NCBI GenBank assembly: GCA_017446455.1
Contig: JAFSQV010000067.1
Span: 1 to 50,914 of the forward strand
DNA length: 50,914 nt
Reading direction: 5' to 3'
Source: Paludibacteraceae bacterium
Lineage (GTDB): Bacteria > Bacteroidota > Bacteroidia > Bacteroidales > Paludibacteraceae
Shown here: in pieces, positions 25,411 to 34,689 of the stretch
How positions within the stretch are numbered: position 1 is the first letter of the stretch
Layout: each line of letters starts with the position of its first letter
The notes under the pieces: model-generated
What the model saw: only the letters and a program-made list of their open reading frames with translations
Databases searched by the model: none
Told to the model about the DNA's origin: nothing
Translations under genes and position numbers: made by a program

Positions 25411-25454
25411 GTGATAAGTGCGTGATAAGTGCGCGGTAAGTACGCGGTAAGTAC
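25411..25454 (+). repeat. 11-bp tandem array (GTGATAAGTGC / GCGGTAAGTAC)
   Basis: Two copies of GTGATAAGTGC (25411-25432) are followed by two copies of GCGGTAAGTAC (25433-25454), 44 bp in all. The rest of the 545-bp recQ-MFS gap (25127-25671) holds the two promoters and three palindromes listed separately; I see no gene in it. Confidence 0.88.
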
Positions 25455-25596
25455 GAGATTATTGGGATTCGGTAGGGGAGCTGTCAAGGTCCTTTCAGGG
25501 ACCGCTACATCTCGGGGCTATCCGGCAATAAGCACGCTATATTTCCTTCAAATTAAGAAAAAAATAACATTTTTTACAAAAAAATGCATATACCTC

Positions 25597-25627
25597 TTGC
25601 GTATTCCAGAAAAATGTTGTAATTTTG
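25597..25627 (+). promoter_or_regulatory. Promoter of the glycan-uptake operon (MFS to SusD)
   Basis: TTG at 25597-25599 (TTGCGTAT) and TAATTTTG at 25620-25627, with 20 bases between. The start codon is 44 bases downstream. Confidence 0.72.
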
Positions 25628-25671
25628 CGGCCGATTTGTAAAGTTTACTTGACAAAATACCATAAAACAAC

Positions 25672-27015
25672 ATGCAGAAACGAAATTTATCCTTTGCGCA
25701 ACTCTTCAATCTGAGTTTTGGATTTTTCGGAGTACAGATTGCTTATGCGCTGCAGAGCGCTAACATCTCCCGTATTTTTGCGACCCTTGGCGCAGATCCT
25801 CACACCTTGAGTTTCTTCTGGATTCTCCCGCCGTTGATGGGTATGATTGTTCAGCCGCTGGTCGGCAAGTATAGCGACAAGACATGGAATCGTCTGGGTC
25901 GTCGTAAACCCTATTTGCTCGTGGGCGCGCTCATTGCGGTTGCGGTGATGCTGTTGCTTCCGAACGCCGGTGACTTTACGTTTACCCAATCGGTCTTCTT
26001 GGGCCTGAATGCCGCAATGTGGTTTGGTCTGTTCAGCCTTATGTTCCTTGATACCTCGATTAATATCGCGATGCAGCCGTTCAAGATGATGGTGGGCGAT
26101 ATGGTCAATGAGGAGCAGAAGGGTACGGCCTACGCTATCCAATCGGCGCTCTGTAACGCCGGTTCGGTGGTAGGATACCTCTTCCCGATCTTCTTTACTT
26201 GGATCGGTATTGCTAACGAGGCGCCGGAGGGTGTTATTCCTGATTCCGTGAAGTGGTCCTTCTACGCAGGTGCAGCGATTCTCATCCTCTGCTCGCTTTA
26301 TACCTTCGCTACCGTGAAGGAGTTGAACCCGCAGGAGTATGCGGAGTTCCACGGTATTGACCCGAAGAAGAAAGACGAGGAGGACAAAGAAAAAGGATTC
26401 ATTGATTTGCTCAAAGAGGCTCCGTCCGCTTTCTGGACCGTTGGTTTGGTTCAGTTCTTCTGCTGGGCGGCCTTCATGTATATGTGGACCTATTCGAATG
26501 GTGCGATTGCCGCTAACTGTTATGGCTGGGACGGCATCAATGCGGCTGATGCTGCATTCCAGAACGCGGGCAACTGGGTAGGCGTGGTCTTCTGTGTACA
26601 GGCTGTAGGTTCGCTCCTTTGGGCGGCTTTCCTTCCGAAGCTCGAGCATTGGTTTGGTAACAAGGGCGCATACGCGATCTCGTTGCTCGTCGGCGCTGTC
26701 GGATTTATCTCCGTCTATTTTGTAACGAACGCATATGTCCTCTGGCTCAGTTACGCGCTCATCGGTGCAGCGTGGGCAGCAATGCTGGCTTTGCCCTTCA
26801 CGATTGTGACCAATGCCATCAAGGGCGGTAACATGGGATACTACCTCGGCTTGTTCAACTGTACGATCTGCGTGCCGCAGATTGTCGCAGCCCTCTGCGG
26901 AGGTTTACTCCTTAAATATATATGCGCGCACGTACAAGCAGGTATGCTGGTGGTAGCCGGTGTGCTTCTCGTCTTGGGTGCTTGCTCCGTCTTCTTAATC
27001 AAAGAGAAGGAATAA
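25672..27015 (+). CDS. MFS sugar transporter (SLC45/sucrose-maltose-like)
   Basis: A 447-residue inner-membrane protein with about 12 helices. The cytoplasmic loop GKYSDKTWNRLGRRKPYLL and the beginning FAQLFNLSFGFFGVQIAYALQSANISRIF are typical of SLC45-like sugar transporters found in Bacteroidota glycan loci. A charged central loop (DPKKKDEEDKEKGF) separates the halves. It probably imports the oligosaccharide or disaccharide released by the outer-membrane system; the specific sugar is not visible, but galactose-handling genes lie nearby. It is followed by a CTAG array and a lipoprotein gene. Confidence 0.87.
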   Translation: MQKRNLSFAQLFNLSFGFFGVQIAYALQSANISRIFATLGADPHTLSFFWILPPLMGMIVQPLVGKYSDKTWNRLGRRKPYLLVGALIAVAVMLLLPNAGDFTFTQSVFLGLNAAMWFGLFSLMFLDTSINIAMQPFKMMVGDMVNEEQKGTAYAIQSALCNAGSVVGYLFPIFFTWIGIANEAPEGVIPDSVKWSFYAGAAILILCSLYTFATVKELNPQEYAEFHGIDPKKKDEEDKEKGFIDLLKEAPSAFWTVGLVQFFCWAAFMYMWTYSNGAIAANCYGWDGINAADAAFQNAGNWVGVVFCVQAVGSLLWAAFLPKLEHWFGNKGAYAISLLVGAVGFISVYFVTNAYVLWLSYALIGAAWAAMLALPFTIVTNAIKGGNMGYYLGLFNCTICVPQIVAALCGGLLLKYICAHVQAGMLVVAGVLLVLGACSVFLIKEKE

Positions 27016-27018
27016 TCC

Positions 27019-27066
27019 CTAGTTCTCTAGGATTTCTAGGATGTCTAGGACTTCTAGGACCTCTAG
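27019..27066. repeat. Intergenic CTAG array (six copies, 8/9-bp period)
   Basis: CTAG at 27019, 27027, 27036, 27045, 27054 and 27063: one 8-bp step and then four 9-bp steps. It begins three bases after the MFS stop (27013-27015) and fills most of the gap to the lipoprotein start at 27099. Confidence 0.88.
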
Positions 27067-27098
27067 TTAAAATAACTAACAAACTAAAATATCTATTT

Positions 27099-28082
27099 AT
27101 GAAAAACAAACTACTTGTAAGTGTATTCGCAGTGGCGATAGCAGTTTTTGCTTTCACTTCTTGCGAGCCCAAGTCTAATGTGACGGAGGTTTGTACCGAC
27201 CTGCTGAAGGGAACGTTGCATGGCGTGGCTGCCGCTTCGGGTGATGCCCCGAGCGCTACGCGCGGTTTTGTGAAAATCGACGGTTCGACGCTCCTCCTCG
27301 CTGAGTATGAATTCCCGTCTAAAGACGTGAATGATTCGCGCTTGTTGTATCGCGAAATCGCGTTCGGCGATGGTTCCTTCGTTCCGAAGAAAGTGGACAC
27401 ACTGAGTTATGAGTATGGTGAGTGGCAAGACCAGAACACCGTCTTTACCTTGCTCGTTACGCCGAAGGCGGGTGATCCGTACATTCTGAAGTATCGTGGC
27501 GATGCCCTCATCGCACCGGATGGACGTGCTTTCGGAGGTTCTACGTCTTTGAGCTCTGCGCGTGTGGAGAAACTGGAGAAAGTGATTGGAACCTTCCCCA
27601 ATACCGATTGGGAGGCCACTTTCCGAGGCGAATTTGTAACGGACAGCGTTTTTAGAGATTCCATCAGAGTAACCTTCGTGCCGCCGATGTCGTTTAAGTA
27701 CGATACTATCAAGGTCTTCGACCATATGGATACGGTCAGTGCGGATACGACGTGCTACTACAAGTTGATCTTTAACCGTGAGCCGGGTACATTTGCCAAT
27801 ACCGGACATTACTATCGTAAGCAATTCCGTTCGACCTACGATCGCGAAACCAAAGAAACGACGATTGTTAGCGAGAGCGTAAACGTATATGAGTATGACT
27901 TCCGTTGGATGTTTAGCGAGTTGGCTACAGACGCGAAGTTTACGGTGCAGTTGACTAACACCTCGCAGCCGGGCGTAGAGGGAGAGAAACTGAGTATTGC
28001 CAGATATACGCTGGATTCTCTCGGCGTAGCATCTGAGTTTGCGCTTGGCGGTTTGACTTATAAGCGTCCCGTACAACCTTAA
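27099..28082 (+). CDS. Putative surface lipoprotein of the SusCD locus
   Basis: A 327-residue lipoprotein. The ATG at 27099 opens MKNKLLVSVFAVAIAVFAFTSC with lipobox FTSC (Cys22). Longer in-frame starts read through the MFS gene and the CTAG array and are rejected. The mature part is mainly beta-strand-like, with DGSTLLLAEYEFPSKDVNDS, WEATFRGEFVTD, and repeated Thr/Tyr strands. I recognise no family. Its position between the transporter and SusC suggests a glycan-binding or accessory surface lipoprotein. Confidence 0.7.
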   Translation: MKNKLLVSVFAVAIAVFAFTSCEPKSNVTEVCTDLLKGTLHGVAAASGDAPSATRGFVKIDGSTLLLAEYEFPSKDVNDSRLLYREIAFGDGSFVPKKVDTLSYEYGEWQDQNTVFTLLVTPKAGDPYILKYRGDALIAPDGRAFGGSTSLSSARVEKLEKVIGTFPNTDWEATFRGEFVTDSVFRDSIRVTFVPPMSFKYDTIKVFDHMDTVSADTTCYYKLIFNREPGTFANTGHYYRKQFRSTYDRETKETTIVSESVNVYEYDFRWMFSELATDAKFTVQLTNTSQPGVEGEKLSIARYTLDSLGVASEFALGGLTYKRPVQP

Positions 28083-28114
28083 TCTGATATGAACTGACAA
28101 AATCATTTGCAACA

Positions 28115-31100
28115 ATGAAAAATTTCAATATATTTCGTACTATTTCCTTCGCCCTACTGCTGATGCTGGGTACTGCGGCTGCGGTCGCACAAACAGCCAG
28201 CGGTACAGTAATTGACGCGGCGAACGGTGAACCGATTATTGGTGCCTCCATTCTTGAGGTTGGTACTACCAATGGTACAATTACCGATTGGGATGGTAAC
28301 TTTACCTTAAATGTACAGCCGGGCGCTAAACTCGCCATCTCCTATATGGGTTATAAGACTCTGGAATTGGTTGCTGCGCCGAATATGGCAGTGAAACTTG
28401 CTGAGGACACCGAGGTACTCGAAGAAGTCGTTGTCGTTGGTTACGGTGTCGTTAAGAAAAACGATGCTACCGGATCCGTAACGGCAATCAAACCCGATGA
28501 GATGAACAAAGGTCTTGTTACCAACGCACAAGACATGCTTGCAGGTAAGATCGCCGGTGTGAATGTGGCTACCGATGGAGGTACTCCTGGTGGCGGCGCT
28601 ACAATCCGTATCCGTGGTGGATCGTCTCTGAACGCATCCAACGACCCGCTTATCGTCATCGATGGTCTGGCTATGGATAACAACAGCATGCCGGGTGTTT
28701 CGAACCCGCTGTCGATGGTCAACCCGTCCGATATCGAGACCTTCACCGTCCTTAAGGATGCTTCCGCAACCGCTATCTACGGTAGCCGTGCTTCCAACGG
28801 TGTCATCTTGATTACCACCAAGAAAGGTAAAGCAGGTCAAAAACTGAAAGTGAACTACGATGCGAACGTTAGCTTCGGTAACGTGCTGAAACACCTTACC
28901 GTCATGACCGCGGATGAGTTGCGCGCTTATGCAACCGCTTCCGGACGTAAAGGCACAGAGAATGCGTACCTGATGAACGATAATATCGATTGGTTCAGCC
29001 AGATTTATCGCACCGCCGTTTCTACGGACCATAACGTTTCCATCACCGGTGGTTTCAAAGATAAGAGACAAATCGTGGATATGCCGTATCGTGCTTCCGT
29101 AGGTTATACCCTCAATAACGGTGCGGTGAAGGGTTCGCAGATGCAGCGTGTTACTGCTTCGCTCAGTTTGAGTCCGTCCTTCCTGGATAACCACCTCAGC
29201 TTTAACCTCAATGCGAAGGGAATGTATATCTACAACCAGTATGAGCCGGGTATCTCAGGTGCTTACCTCGATAAGGATCCGACCGAGCCGATCTACTCCA
29301 CCGGAGACTTGACCAACATCTACGGTGATCCGATCTTAGCCGGTGAGGCTTACGGAAAGAGTTACTACGTAACCAAAGAAGAACTCGATGCGCACTGGGA
29401 TGGATTCTTCCAGCCGCTGGGTACGTCTACCAGCGAACTTGGTCCGTATGATGACCCGAACTGGATGTACAGCCTCAAGGGCCAAGCCAACCCGCTGGCA
29501 CAGTTGAAGCATCAGTCCAACACGTCGAATGCCGGTCAGTTCGTAGGTAACTTGGACGCTACCTATAAGATCCATGGCTTTGAGGACCTCGTGCTCCACG
29601 CCAACTTCGGTGCCGACTATATCTTCTCGAAACGTCAGGAGAATAACAATATGCTCGGAACAGCCAGCCACTATACCGGCTGGAAGTCTTATGAGCAGAA
29701 GATGAAATATAACCTCCAGTTCAATGCGTATGCACAGTATGCTCACGATTGGGAGGATGCGCATCAGCACTTCGACATCATGGCCGGTTATGAGTGGCAG
29801 CACTTCTATAACGAGTATCTGAGCAACGGTGCCGGTGTATATCCGATGACCTATCAAGGTACTACCGGCGTTCCCGGAGAGCCCGCATATGCTACGCATT
29901 CTGAGGGTAAGGGTGAGAACTTCCTCGTTTCCTTCTTCGGACGTGCTAACTGGTGGGGATGGAACCAAATCGGTCTTACCGCTACGCTGCGTGCCGACGG
30001 TTCCAGCCGTTTCGCAAGAGATCATCGTTGGGGTATCTTCCCCTCTGTAGCTGTCAGCTGGAAGATCAAAGAGACCTTAATGAAAGATGTAAACTGGATC
30101 AATGACTTCAAACTCCGTCTCGGTTATGGTATCACCGGTCAGCAAGACGGTATTGGCGATTACGCATACATGCCGACTTATACCCAGACCACCGGTCACA
30201 CCTCGTATTATCCGGTTGGCGGTGGCAACTATGCAACCGAGAATAACGATGTGCAAACAGTAGACGCAGTCGTAGATTCACACGGTGACACCTTGTATAT
30301 CTCCGACCGTCCGAATGCATATAACATGAAGTTGACTTGGGAGAAAACCACCACCTATAACGTAGGTCTTGATTTTGCCTTCCTCAACAACCGTATTTCC
30401 GGATCGCTCGATTATTACTTCCGTAACACGACCGACTTGTTGAACAACGTCATCGTTCCGATGGGTACCAACTTCCGTAAGCGTGTAACCTCGAACGTAG
30501 GTTCGCTCCAGAACCAAGGTATCGAGTTCGCCATCAATGCAGTCATACTGGATTACGGCAAGCGCTTCAAATGGGACTTCGGATATAACGTAACTTGGAA
30601 CCAGAATAAGATCACGAACCTCAACGGCGAAGATAAAATGATTGACGGTTGGGGCTACGGTGGTGAAGGTCTTGGTGGTAAATCCATTACCAAGTTCGCG
30701 GTAGGTTATGCAACCAATACCTTCTATCTCTACGAGGCGCGTAAGGGCACGCGTGACGACGGTTCGCAGTATTGGTATATCATTGACCAGCCGACCGAAT
30801 TGGTTGACGGCCAATTGGTTCCGGACGGTAAGATTGACGAGCAGGACAAGGTCTTCAAGCACAACCCGGTTGCTCCGGTAACCATGGGCTTCCAGATGAA
30901 GTTCCAGTTCTATGGCTTCGACCTCGGTATGTCTTTCCGCGCAAATATCGGAAACTATGTGTTCAACAATGTGATTTCTACACGTCTGCAGAATGTACCT
31001 TCCGGACAGTTGTCGCGTAACGGATACTACAGCAACCTGCCGGTTGATGTATTCAACACTTACTATGTAGACGGCTATAACCGAGTTATCTACGATGCAG

Positions 31101-31366
31101 AAGGTAAGAGCATCATCGGTGCTGCCGACGCAAGTATCACCGATCGCTTCTTGGAGAACGCTTCCTTCCTCCGTTGTGATAACATCACGCTCGGTTACTC
31201 GTTCCAGAAGAACAAGATCTCGGGACGTGCATTCTGCACCGTTTCGAATCCCTTCGTGATCACGAAGTACTCGGGTCTGGATCCGGAAATCGGTCTCGGT
31301 GGTGTGGATAACTCCATCTACCCGCGTTCGATGACTACCGTACTCGGTATTAACCTGCAATTCTAA
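28115..31366 (+). CDS. SusC/RagA-type TonB-dependent receptor
   Basis: An outer-membrane TonB-dependent transporter of 1083 residues. It has a signal peptide (MKNFNIFRTISFALLLMLG), an N-terminal carboxypeptidase-D-like domain (GTVIDAANGEPIIGASI), the TonB box region (LEEVVVVGYGVVKK), and a plug with AGVNV, IRIRGGSSLNASNDPL and YGSRASNGVILITTKKGK. A 22-strand barrel follows, ending in SMTTVLGINLQF. It pairs with the SusD-like lipoprotein 30 bases downstream to import glycan fragments. It starts 32 bases after the lipoprotein gene in the same operon. Confidence 0.96.
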   Translation: MKNFNIFRTISFALLLMLGTAAAVAQTASGTVIDAANGEPIIGASILEVGTTNGTITDWDGNFTLNVQPGAKLAISYMGYKTLELVAAPNMAVKLAEDTEVLEEVVVVGYGVVKKNDATGSVTAIKPDEMNKGLVTNAQDMLAGKIAGVNVATDGGTPGGGATIRIRGGSSLNASNDPLIVIDGLAMDNNSMPGVSNPLSMVNPSDIETFTVLKDASATAIYGSRASNGVILITTKKGKAGQKLKVNYDANVSFGNVLKHLTVMTADELRAYATASGRKGTENAYLMNDNIDWFSQIYRTAVSTDHNVSITGGFKDKRQIVDMPYRASVGYTLNNGAVKGSQMQRVTASLSLSPSFLDNHLSFNLNAKGMYIYNQYEPGISGAYLDKDPTEPIYSTGDLTNIYGDPILAGEAYGKSYYVTKEELDAHWDGFFQPLGTSTSELGPYDDPNWMYSLKGQANPLAQLKHQSNTSNAGQFVGNLDATYKIHGFEDLVLHANFGADYIFSKRQENNNMLGTASHYTGWKSYEQKMKYNLQFNAYAQYAHDWEDAHQHFDIMAGYEWQHFYNEYLSNGAGVYPMTYQGTTGVPGEPAYATHSEGKGENFLVSFFGRANWWGWNQIGLTATLRADGSSRFARDHRWGIFPSVAVSWKIKETLMKDVNWINDFKLRLGYGITGQQDGIGDYAYMPTYTQTTGHTSYYPVGGGNYATENNDVQTVDAVVDSHGDTLYISDRPNAYNMKLTWEKTTTYNVGLDFAFLNNRISGSLDYYFRNTTDLLNNVIVPMGTNFRKRVTSNVGSLQNQGIEFAINAVILDYGKRFKWDFGYNVTWNQNKITNLNGEDKMIDGWGYGGEGLGGKSITKFAVGYATNTFYLYEARKGTRDDGSQYWYIIDQPTELVDGQLVPDGKIDEQDKVFKHNPVAPVTMGFQMKFQFYGFDLGMSFRANIGNYVFNNVISTRLQNVPSGQLSRNGYYSNLPVDVFNTYYVDGYNRVIYDAEGKSIIGAADASITDRFLENASFLRCDNITLGYSFQKNKISGRAFCTVSNPFVITKYSGLDPEIGLGGVDNSIYPRSMTTVLGINLQF

Positions 31367-31370
31367 TAAC

Positions 31371-31391
31371 ATCGTAAATCGTAAATCATAT
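31371..31391 (+). repeat. Short heptamer array (ATCGTAA) between susC and susD homologues
   Basis: ATCGTAA occurs twice (31371-31384) followed by the variant ATCATAT (31385-31391). It occupies most of the 30-bp gap and ends five bases before the SusD start codon. Confidence 0.65.
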
Positions 31392-31396
31392 ATATT

Positions 31397-33163
31397 ATGA
31401 GAAGTATTTTGAAATATATGGCTCTGGCTTGTGTCGCAGTGGGAATGGCTTCCTGCGTACAAGACCTGAATACCGAGCCGATTGATCCGAACTCTTCGAC
31501 TTCCTTTAACCAGGATCGTATGTTCACCAAGTGCTACGCCTGCATGGCTGTCATTGGTCAGTCCGACCCGGGAAGTGACTCGGATGTAGAAGATATGGAT
31601 GCCGGTATGTCCGGTTTCTACCGTACTATCTGGTATTGCAACGACCTGACGACAGATGAGGCATTCTGGATTTGGGACGATGCAGAGTCCAGAGGCCTTC
31701 CGACAACCAACTGGACGGGTACCAGCGATATGATCCGCGGTATCTATACCCGTCTGAACCTCAACATCAAGTATTGCAACCACTATCTGGCTTATGCTTC
31801 CGACAAGACCCAGGAAGATCAATATCGTCGCGCAGAGGTAAGATGGATCCGTGCGCTGCACTACTTCTATCAGATGGACTTGTTCCTCTACTCGCCGTTT
31901 GTTATTACCGAGTCGAGTGACTACCCGCACTTCTTGCCGCGTCACGAACTCTATGCATGGTTAGTAACGGAGTTGGAGGATATCATCGCACGCCTGCCTG
32001 AGGTCCGTGTCACCAGATACCGTGTAGATAAAGCAGCAGCCCAGTTACTCTTGGCGCGTATCTACCTCAATGCGGATGTATATAACAAGTACAACGCCGA
32101 GTGGGTGAACGACCAGAACTGGCAGAATGCCTACGAAATGGCTTCGGCGGTTATTGCGAACAATCAGTATGGTCTTGTGAAGGACGAGATCGTTACGGAT
32201 TCGGGCTTTGTGTATTCCGCATACCAGCGACTCTTCATGGGTGATAACGACCGTGCAGATGTGATGAAAGAGGCTATCTTCCAGATCTATCAGGATGGTT
32301 TGTATACCCAGAGTCACGCCGGTGGTAAGTTCTTGATTGCCGGCCCGCGTTACGGCGGTATGAATGCCTGGGGTATTGAAGAAGAGTGGCACGCACTGCG
32401 TCCTTCGCCGACCTTGGTAGATAAGTTCCTCTCGCCGCTGGGTAGTGTGGATCGCACCGCAGCAGAGTTGATCATCTATGACGAGTTTGATATGCCTGAG
32501 CAGTTGAAAGATGACCGTGCTATCTTGTGCTCCTATGGTATGAATACTACCGATCATAAGAACTTCACGCTGAAAGGCGGCATGACCGTAGGTGCCAATG
32601 AGTGCTTCTATGACTGCTGGGCAGGACTGAAATTCACAGGCGTATATTCTTCGGCTGCGAAGCCGCAATACTCGCCGCGTCAGAGCCCTGGTTGGCCGGA
32701 TACCGATATTCCGCTGATGCGTTTAGCTGAGGCGTATATGATCCAGGCAGAAGCTCTCTTCCGTCAAGGAAAGACTTCTGATGCATTGAATATTATCAAT
32801 AACACGATTCGTGCTCGTGCGCATGCCGATGCGTTGCCTTCGCTGAATGAAGAGATCTTGCTCGATGAATGGAGCCGTGAGTTCTGGTTTGAGGGACGTC
32901 GTCGTATGGATCTCATCCGTTTTGGACGCTTCTTCGGTCCGGAGTCTGACCAATATCGTTTCCACTGGGAAGGACGTATGGGCAAGGCAGATATGCCGCC
33001 CGCAGTTAACAGCCCGTTCTTCGTAGCCGGAACTCCGGAGTACATGAACTGGTTCCCGGTTCCCTCCGAGGATAAACGCGCTAACCCGAACTTCAAGAAA
33101 GACGTAGAAGGCGATCCGAACAATAAGTTCGCCGCAGAGGGTGGTGACGGTTATACCTATTAA
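31397..33163 (+). CDS. SusD/RagB-type glycan-binding lipoprotein
   Basis: A surface lipoprotein of 588 residues that forms the lid of the SusC transporter. Lipobox MASC (Cys21) follows MRSILKYMALACVAVG. TPR-like helices are in the first half (YRRAEVRWIRALHYFYQMD, YRVDKAAAQLLLARIYLNAD). The C-terminal SusD signature includes PLMRLAEAYMIQAEALFRQG and EILLDEWSREFWFEGRRRMD, then the RFGRF segment. Glycan specificity cannot be read. Confidence 0.95.
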   Translation: MRSILKYMALACVAVGMASCVQDLNTEPIDPNSSTSFNQDRMFTKCYACMAVIGQSDPGSDSDVEDMDAGMSGFYRTIWYCNDLTTDEAFWIWDDAESRGLPTTNWTGTSDMIRGIYTRLNLNIKYCNHYLAYASDKTQEDQYRRAEVRWIRALHYFYQMDLFLYSPFVITESSDYPHFLPRHELYAWLVTELEDIIARLPEVRVTRYRVDKAAAQLLLARIYLNADVYNKYNAEWVNDQNWQNAYEMASAVIANNQYGLVKDEIVTDSGFVYSAYQRLFMGDNDRADVMKEAIFQIYQDGLYTQSHAGGKFLIAGPRYGGMNAWGIEEEWHALRPSPTLVDKFLSPLGSVDRTAAELIIYDEFDMPEQLKDDRAILCSYGMNTTDHKNFTLKGGMTVGANECFYDCWAGLKFTGVYSSAAKPQYSPRQSPGWPDTDIPLMRLAEAYMIQAEALFRQGKTSDALNIINNTIRARAHADALPSLNEEILLDEWSREFWFEGRRRMDLIRFGRFFGPESDQYRFHWEGRMGKADMPPAVNSPFFVAGTPEYMNWFPVPSEDKRANPNFKKDVEGDPNNKFAAEGGDGYTY

Positions 33164-33217
33164 TAGCAAACTAATGAACATTATATTCATTATTTAATTA
33201 ACATTTATTAACCAATT

Positions 33218-33281
33218 ATGAAGTTTCGTGCTAGTCGAGTGTAAGCTCGCTTACGCAACTCGACGAAGCCGAAACTCCATG
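33218..33281. repeat. 64-bp imperfect palindrome between SusD and the CBM-like gene
   Basis: Nested arms pair: AGTTTCG 33222-33228 with CGAAACT 33270-33276, GTCGAGT 33234-33240 with ACTCGAC 33258-33264, GTAAGC 33241-33246 with GCTTAC 33249-33254, leaving a 2-base tip. The surrounding DNA is strongly A/T-rich while the palindrome is not. AATTATGAAG, the context of the downstream start codon, occurs both just before the palindrome and at the real start at 33315. Confidence 0.7.
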
Positions 33282-33314
33282 ATTAAAAAATTAACCATTT
33301 AAAATTTTTTAATT

Positions 33315-34670
33315 ATGAAGAAATTTTATGCTTTTTTGGCAGCTGCGCTGATGAGTGCATTTGCCTTTGCATCGAAGGACGTTGTTCCGTCGGATGAAGT
33401 GCTCCAGGGCTACTACGACGAGGGTAAGGTATGCGTTTGCTTCTTCGTTCCGGCCGACATGGCTTGTAACGACATCGTTCTGACCGGTTCTTTCAACGGT
33501 TGGAAGAGTAGTGCGGCTGATTGCGTGCCTACTGAGCCGGTAGAGGGTTATGATGGCTGGTATGTAGGTTCTTTCGAGCCCGAAGCTGAGCCGAGTGCGA
33601 CGGATGGTATTTGCGCTAAGCCGGTAATGCTGGACGTTGACGGTAACTTCAACTGGGAGTATCAGGTAGGTGCAGCTACGGCAATCCGCGGTGGTGTGCA
33701 AGTTGTAGAAGGTGCTTATGCAGGTGAGATTGACATGAAGCACTATGGTACCGACGCTCCGAACGTATTCACGGTAGATGCATGGAAGCAGAACCCGTGT
33801 GATGCTGTTTACCACGTTTACACCATTACCGTTATCAGCGATGGTTGCGGCGGCTTGGCAGTTCCGTACGTTGTTGGCGGTATGACTGGATGGGGCTTCA
33901 CCCAAATGCAATTGGATGTAGAGAAGACCATGGAAAATATGGTTCCGACCTATGTTTACACCAAGAAAATGGCTGAGAAAACTCCGTACCAAGTTGTTGC
34001 AGGCTTGCTGAATGCAGAGACCGGTGCGATCGAGGTTGAGCCGGGTTGGAACGATGATTCGTATCTCCAGAAATTAATCGATGAGAAATGGGTTCGTATC
34101 CCGGGTGAGGATGGTGACAACCTCCTGACGCACGAGGATCCGAATATCCTCTTCGACCTTCGCGCAGAGGATCTCCGCTGGGCTCGTTGCGCTCCTGCTG
34201 AGCCGGCTGAGGTAGTTGCTTTCGCTGTTAAACTCCCGACAGAGAATATTCCTGCTGCAGTTGAGGTTATCGGTGGATTTGACGATTGGCAGGGTACTGC
34301 GCTGACTTGGAATCCTTCGACCGACTACTTTGAGGCAACCTTCGAGGCTAAAGCTTCTCAGTTCTTCAAGTTCCGTACAGCTGGTACTTGGGATGATCAA
34401 GAGCTTGAACTCTATGATGAAGGAGAGGATACATGGCGCTTAATCAAAGACAACGAGTTAGTATTTGGTCAACTCTGGGAGGATGCTGCAGAAGGCAAGA
34501 GCCTCGTTCTTGACTTCAGCGACCCGGAGAAGTATCGTTGGCTCGTAAAAGAGCAAGGTATCGAGAACATTACCCTGACCGAGAAGGCTCAGAAAGTGGT
34601 TGTTGACGGTGTTCTCTACATCGTTCGTGACAACAAGATGTTCAACGTACAAGGTACCCAAGTTCGCTAA
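33315..34670 (+). CDS. Secreted protein with FNGW-like modules and T9SS tail
   Basis: A 451-residue exported protein. The signal peptide is MKKFYAFLAAALMSAFAFAS. Three segments resemble the core strand of CBM48/SusE-type beta-sandwich modules: LTGSFNGWKSS (about 57-67), VGGMTGWGF (about 187-195) and IGGFDDWQG (about 317-325). The last 35 residues (GIENITLTEKAQKVVVDG, then LYIVRDNKMFNVQGTQVR) are a T9SS type A sorting domain, so the protein should end up outside the cell or on its surface. It follows SusD in the same direction and may help capture the glycan. No catalytic motif is evident. Confidence 0.75.
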   Translation: MKKFYAFLAAALMSAFAFASKDVVPSDEVLQGYYDEGKVCVCFFVPADMACNDIVLTGSFNGWKSSAADCVPTEPVEGYDGWYVGSFEPEAEPSATDGICAKPVMLDVDGNFNWEYQVGAATAIRGGVQVVEGAYAGEIDMKHYGTDAPNVFTVDAWKQNPCDAVYHVYTITVISDGCGGLAVPYVVGGMTGWGFTQMQLDVEKTMENMVPTYVYTKKMAEKTPYQVVAGLLNAETGAIEVEPGWNDDSYLQKLIDEKWVRIPGEDGDNLLTHEDPNILFDLRAEDLRWARCAPAEPAEVVAFAVKLPTENIPAAVEVIGGFDDWQGTALTWNPSTDYFEATFEAKASQFFKFRTAGTWDDQELELYDEGEDTWRLIKDNELVFGQLWEDAAEGKSLVLDFSDPEKYRWLVKEQGIENITLTEKAQKVVVDGVLYIVRDNKMFNVQGTQVR

Positions 34671-34689
34671 AAACCAGAAAAATAGTCTA

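Noticed and set aside
25411-25454. Possible CRISPR array in the recQ-MFS gap
   Set aside because: The 11-bp units are directly adjacent with no spacers and no cas genes are near; it is a plain tandem array.
26922-27098. Extended start for the lipoprotein gene inside the MFS gene
   Set aside because: The extension would translate the end of mfs in another frame and the CTAG array; the ATG at 27099 gives a clean lipoprotein signal.
30278-31945. 555-codon minus-strand frame opposite the SusC and SusD genes
   Set aside because: It crosses two well-supported genes on the other strand, has no family signature and reflects codon bias of the sense strand.
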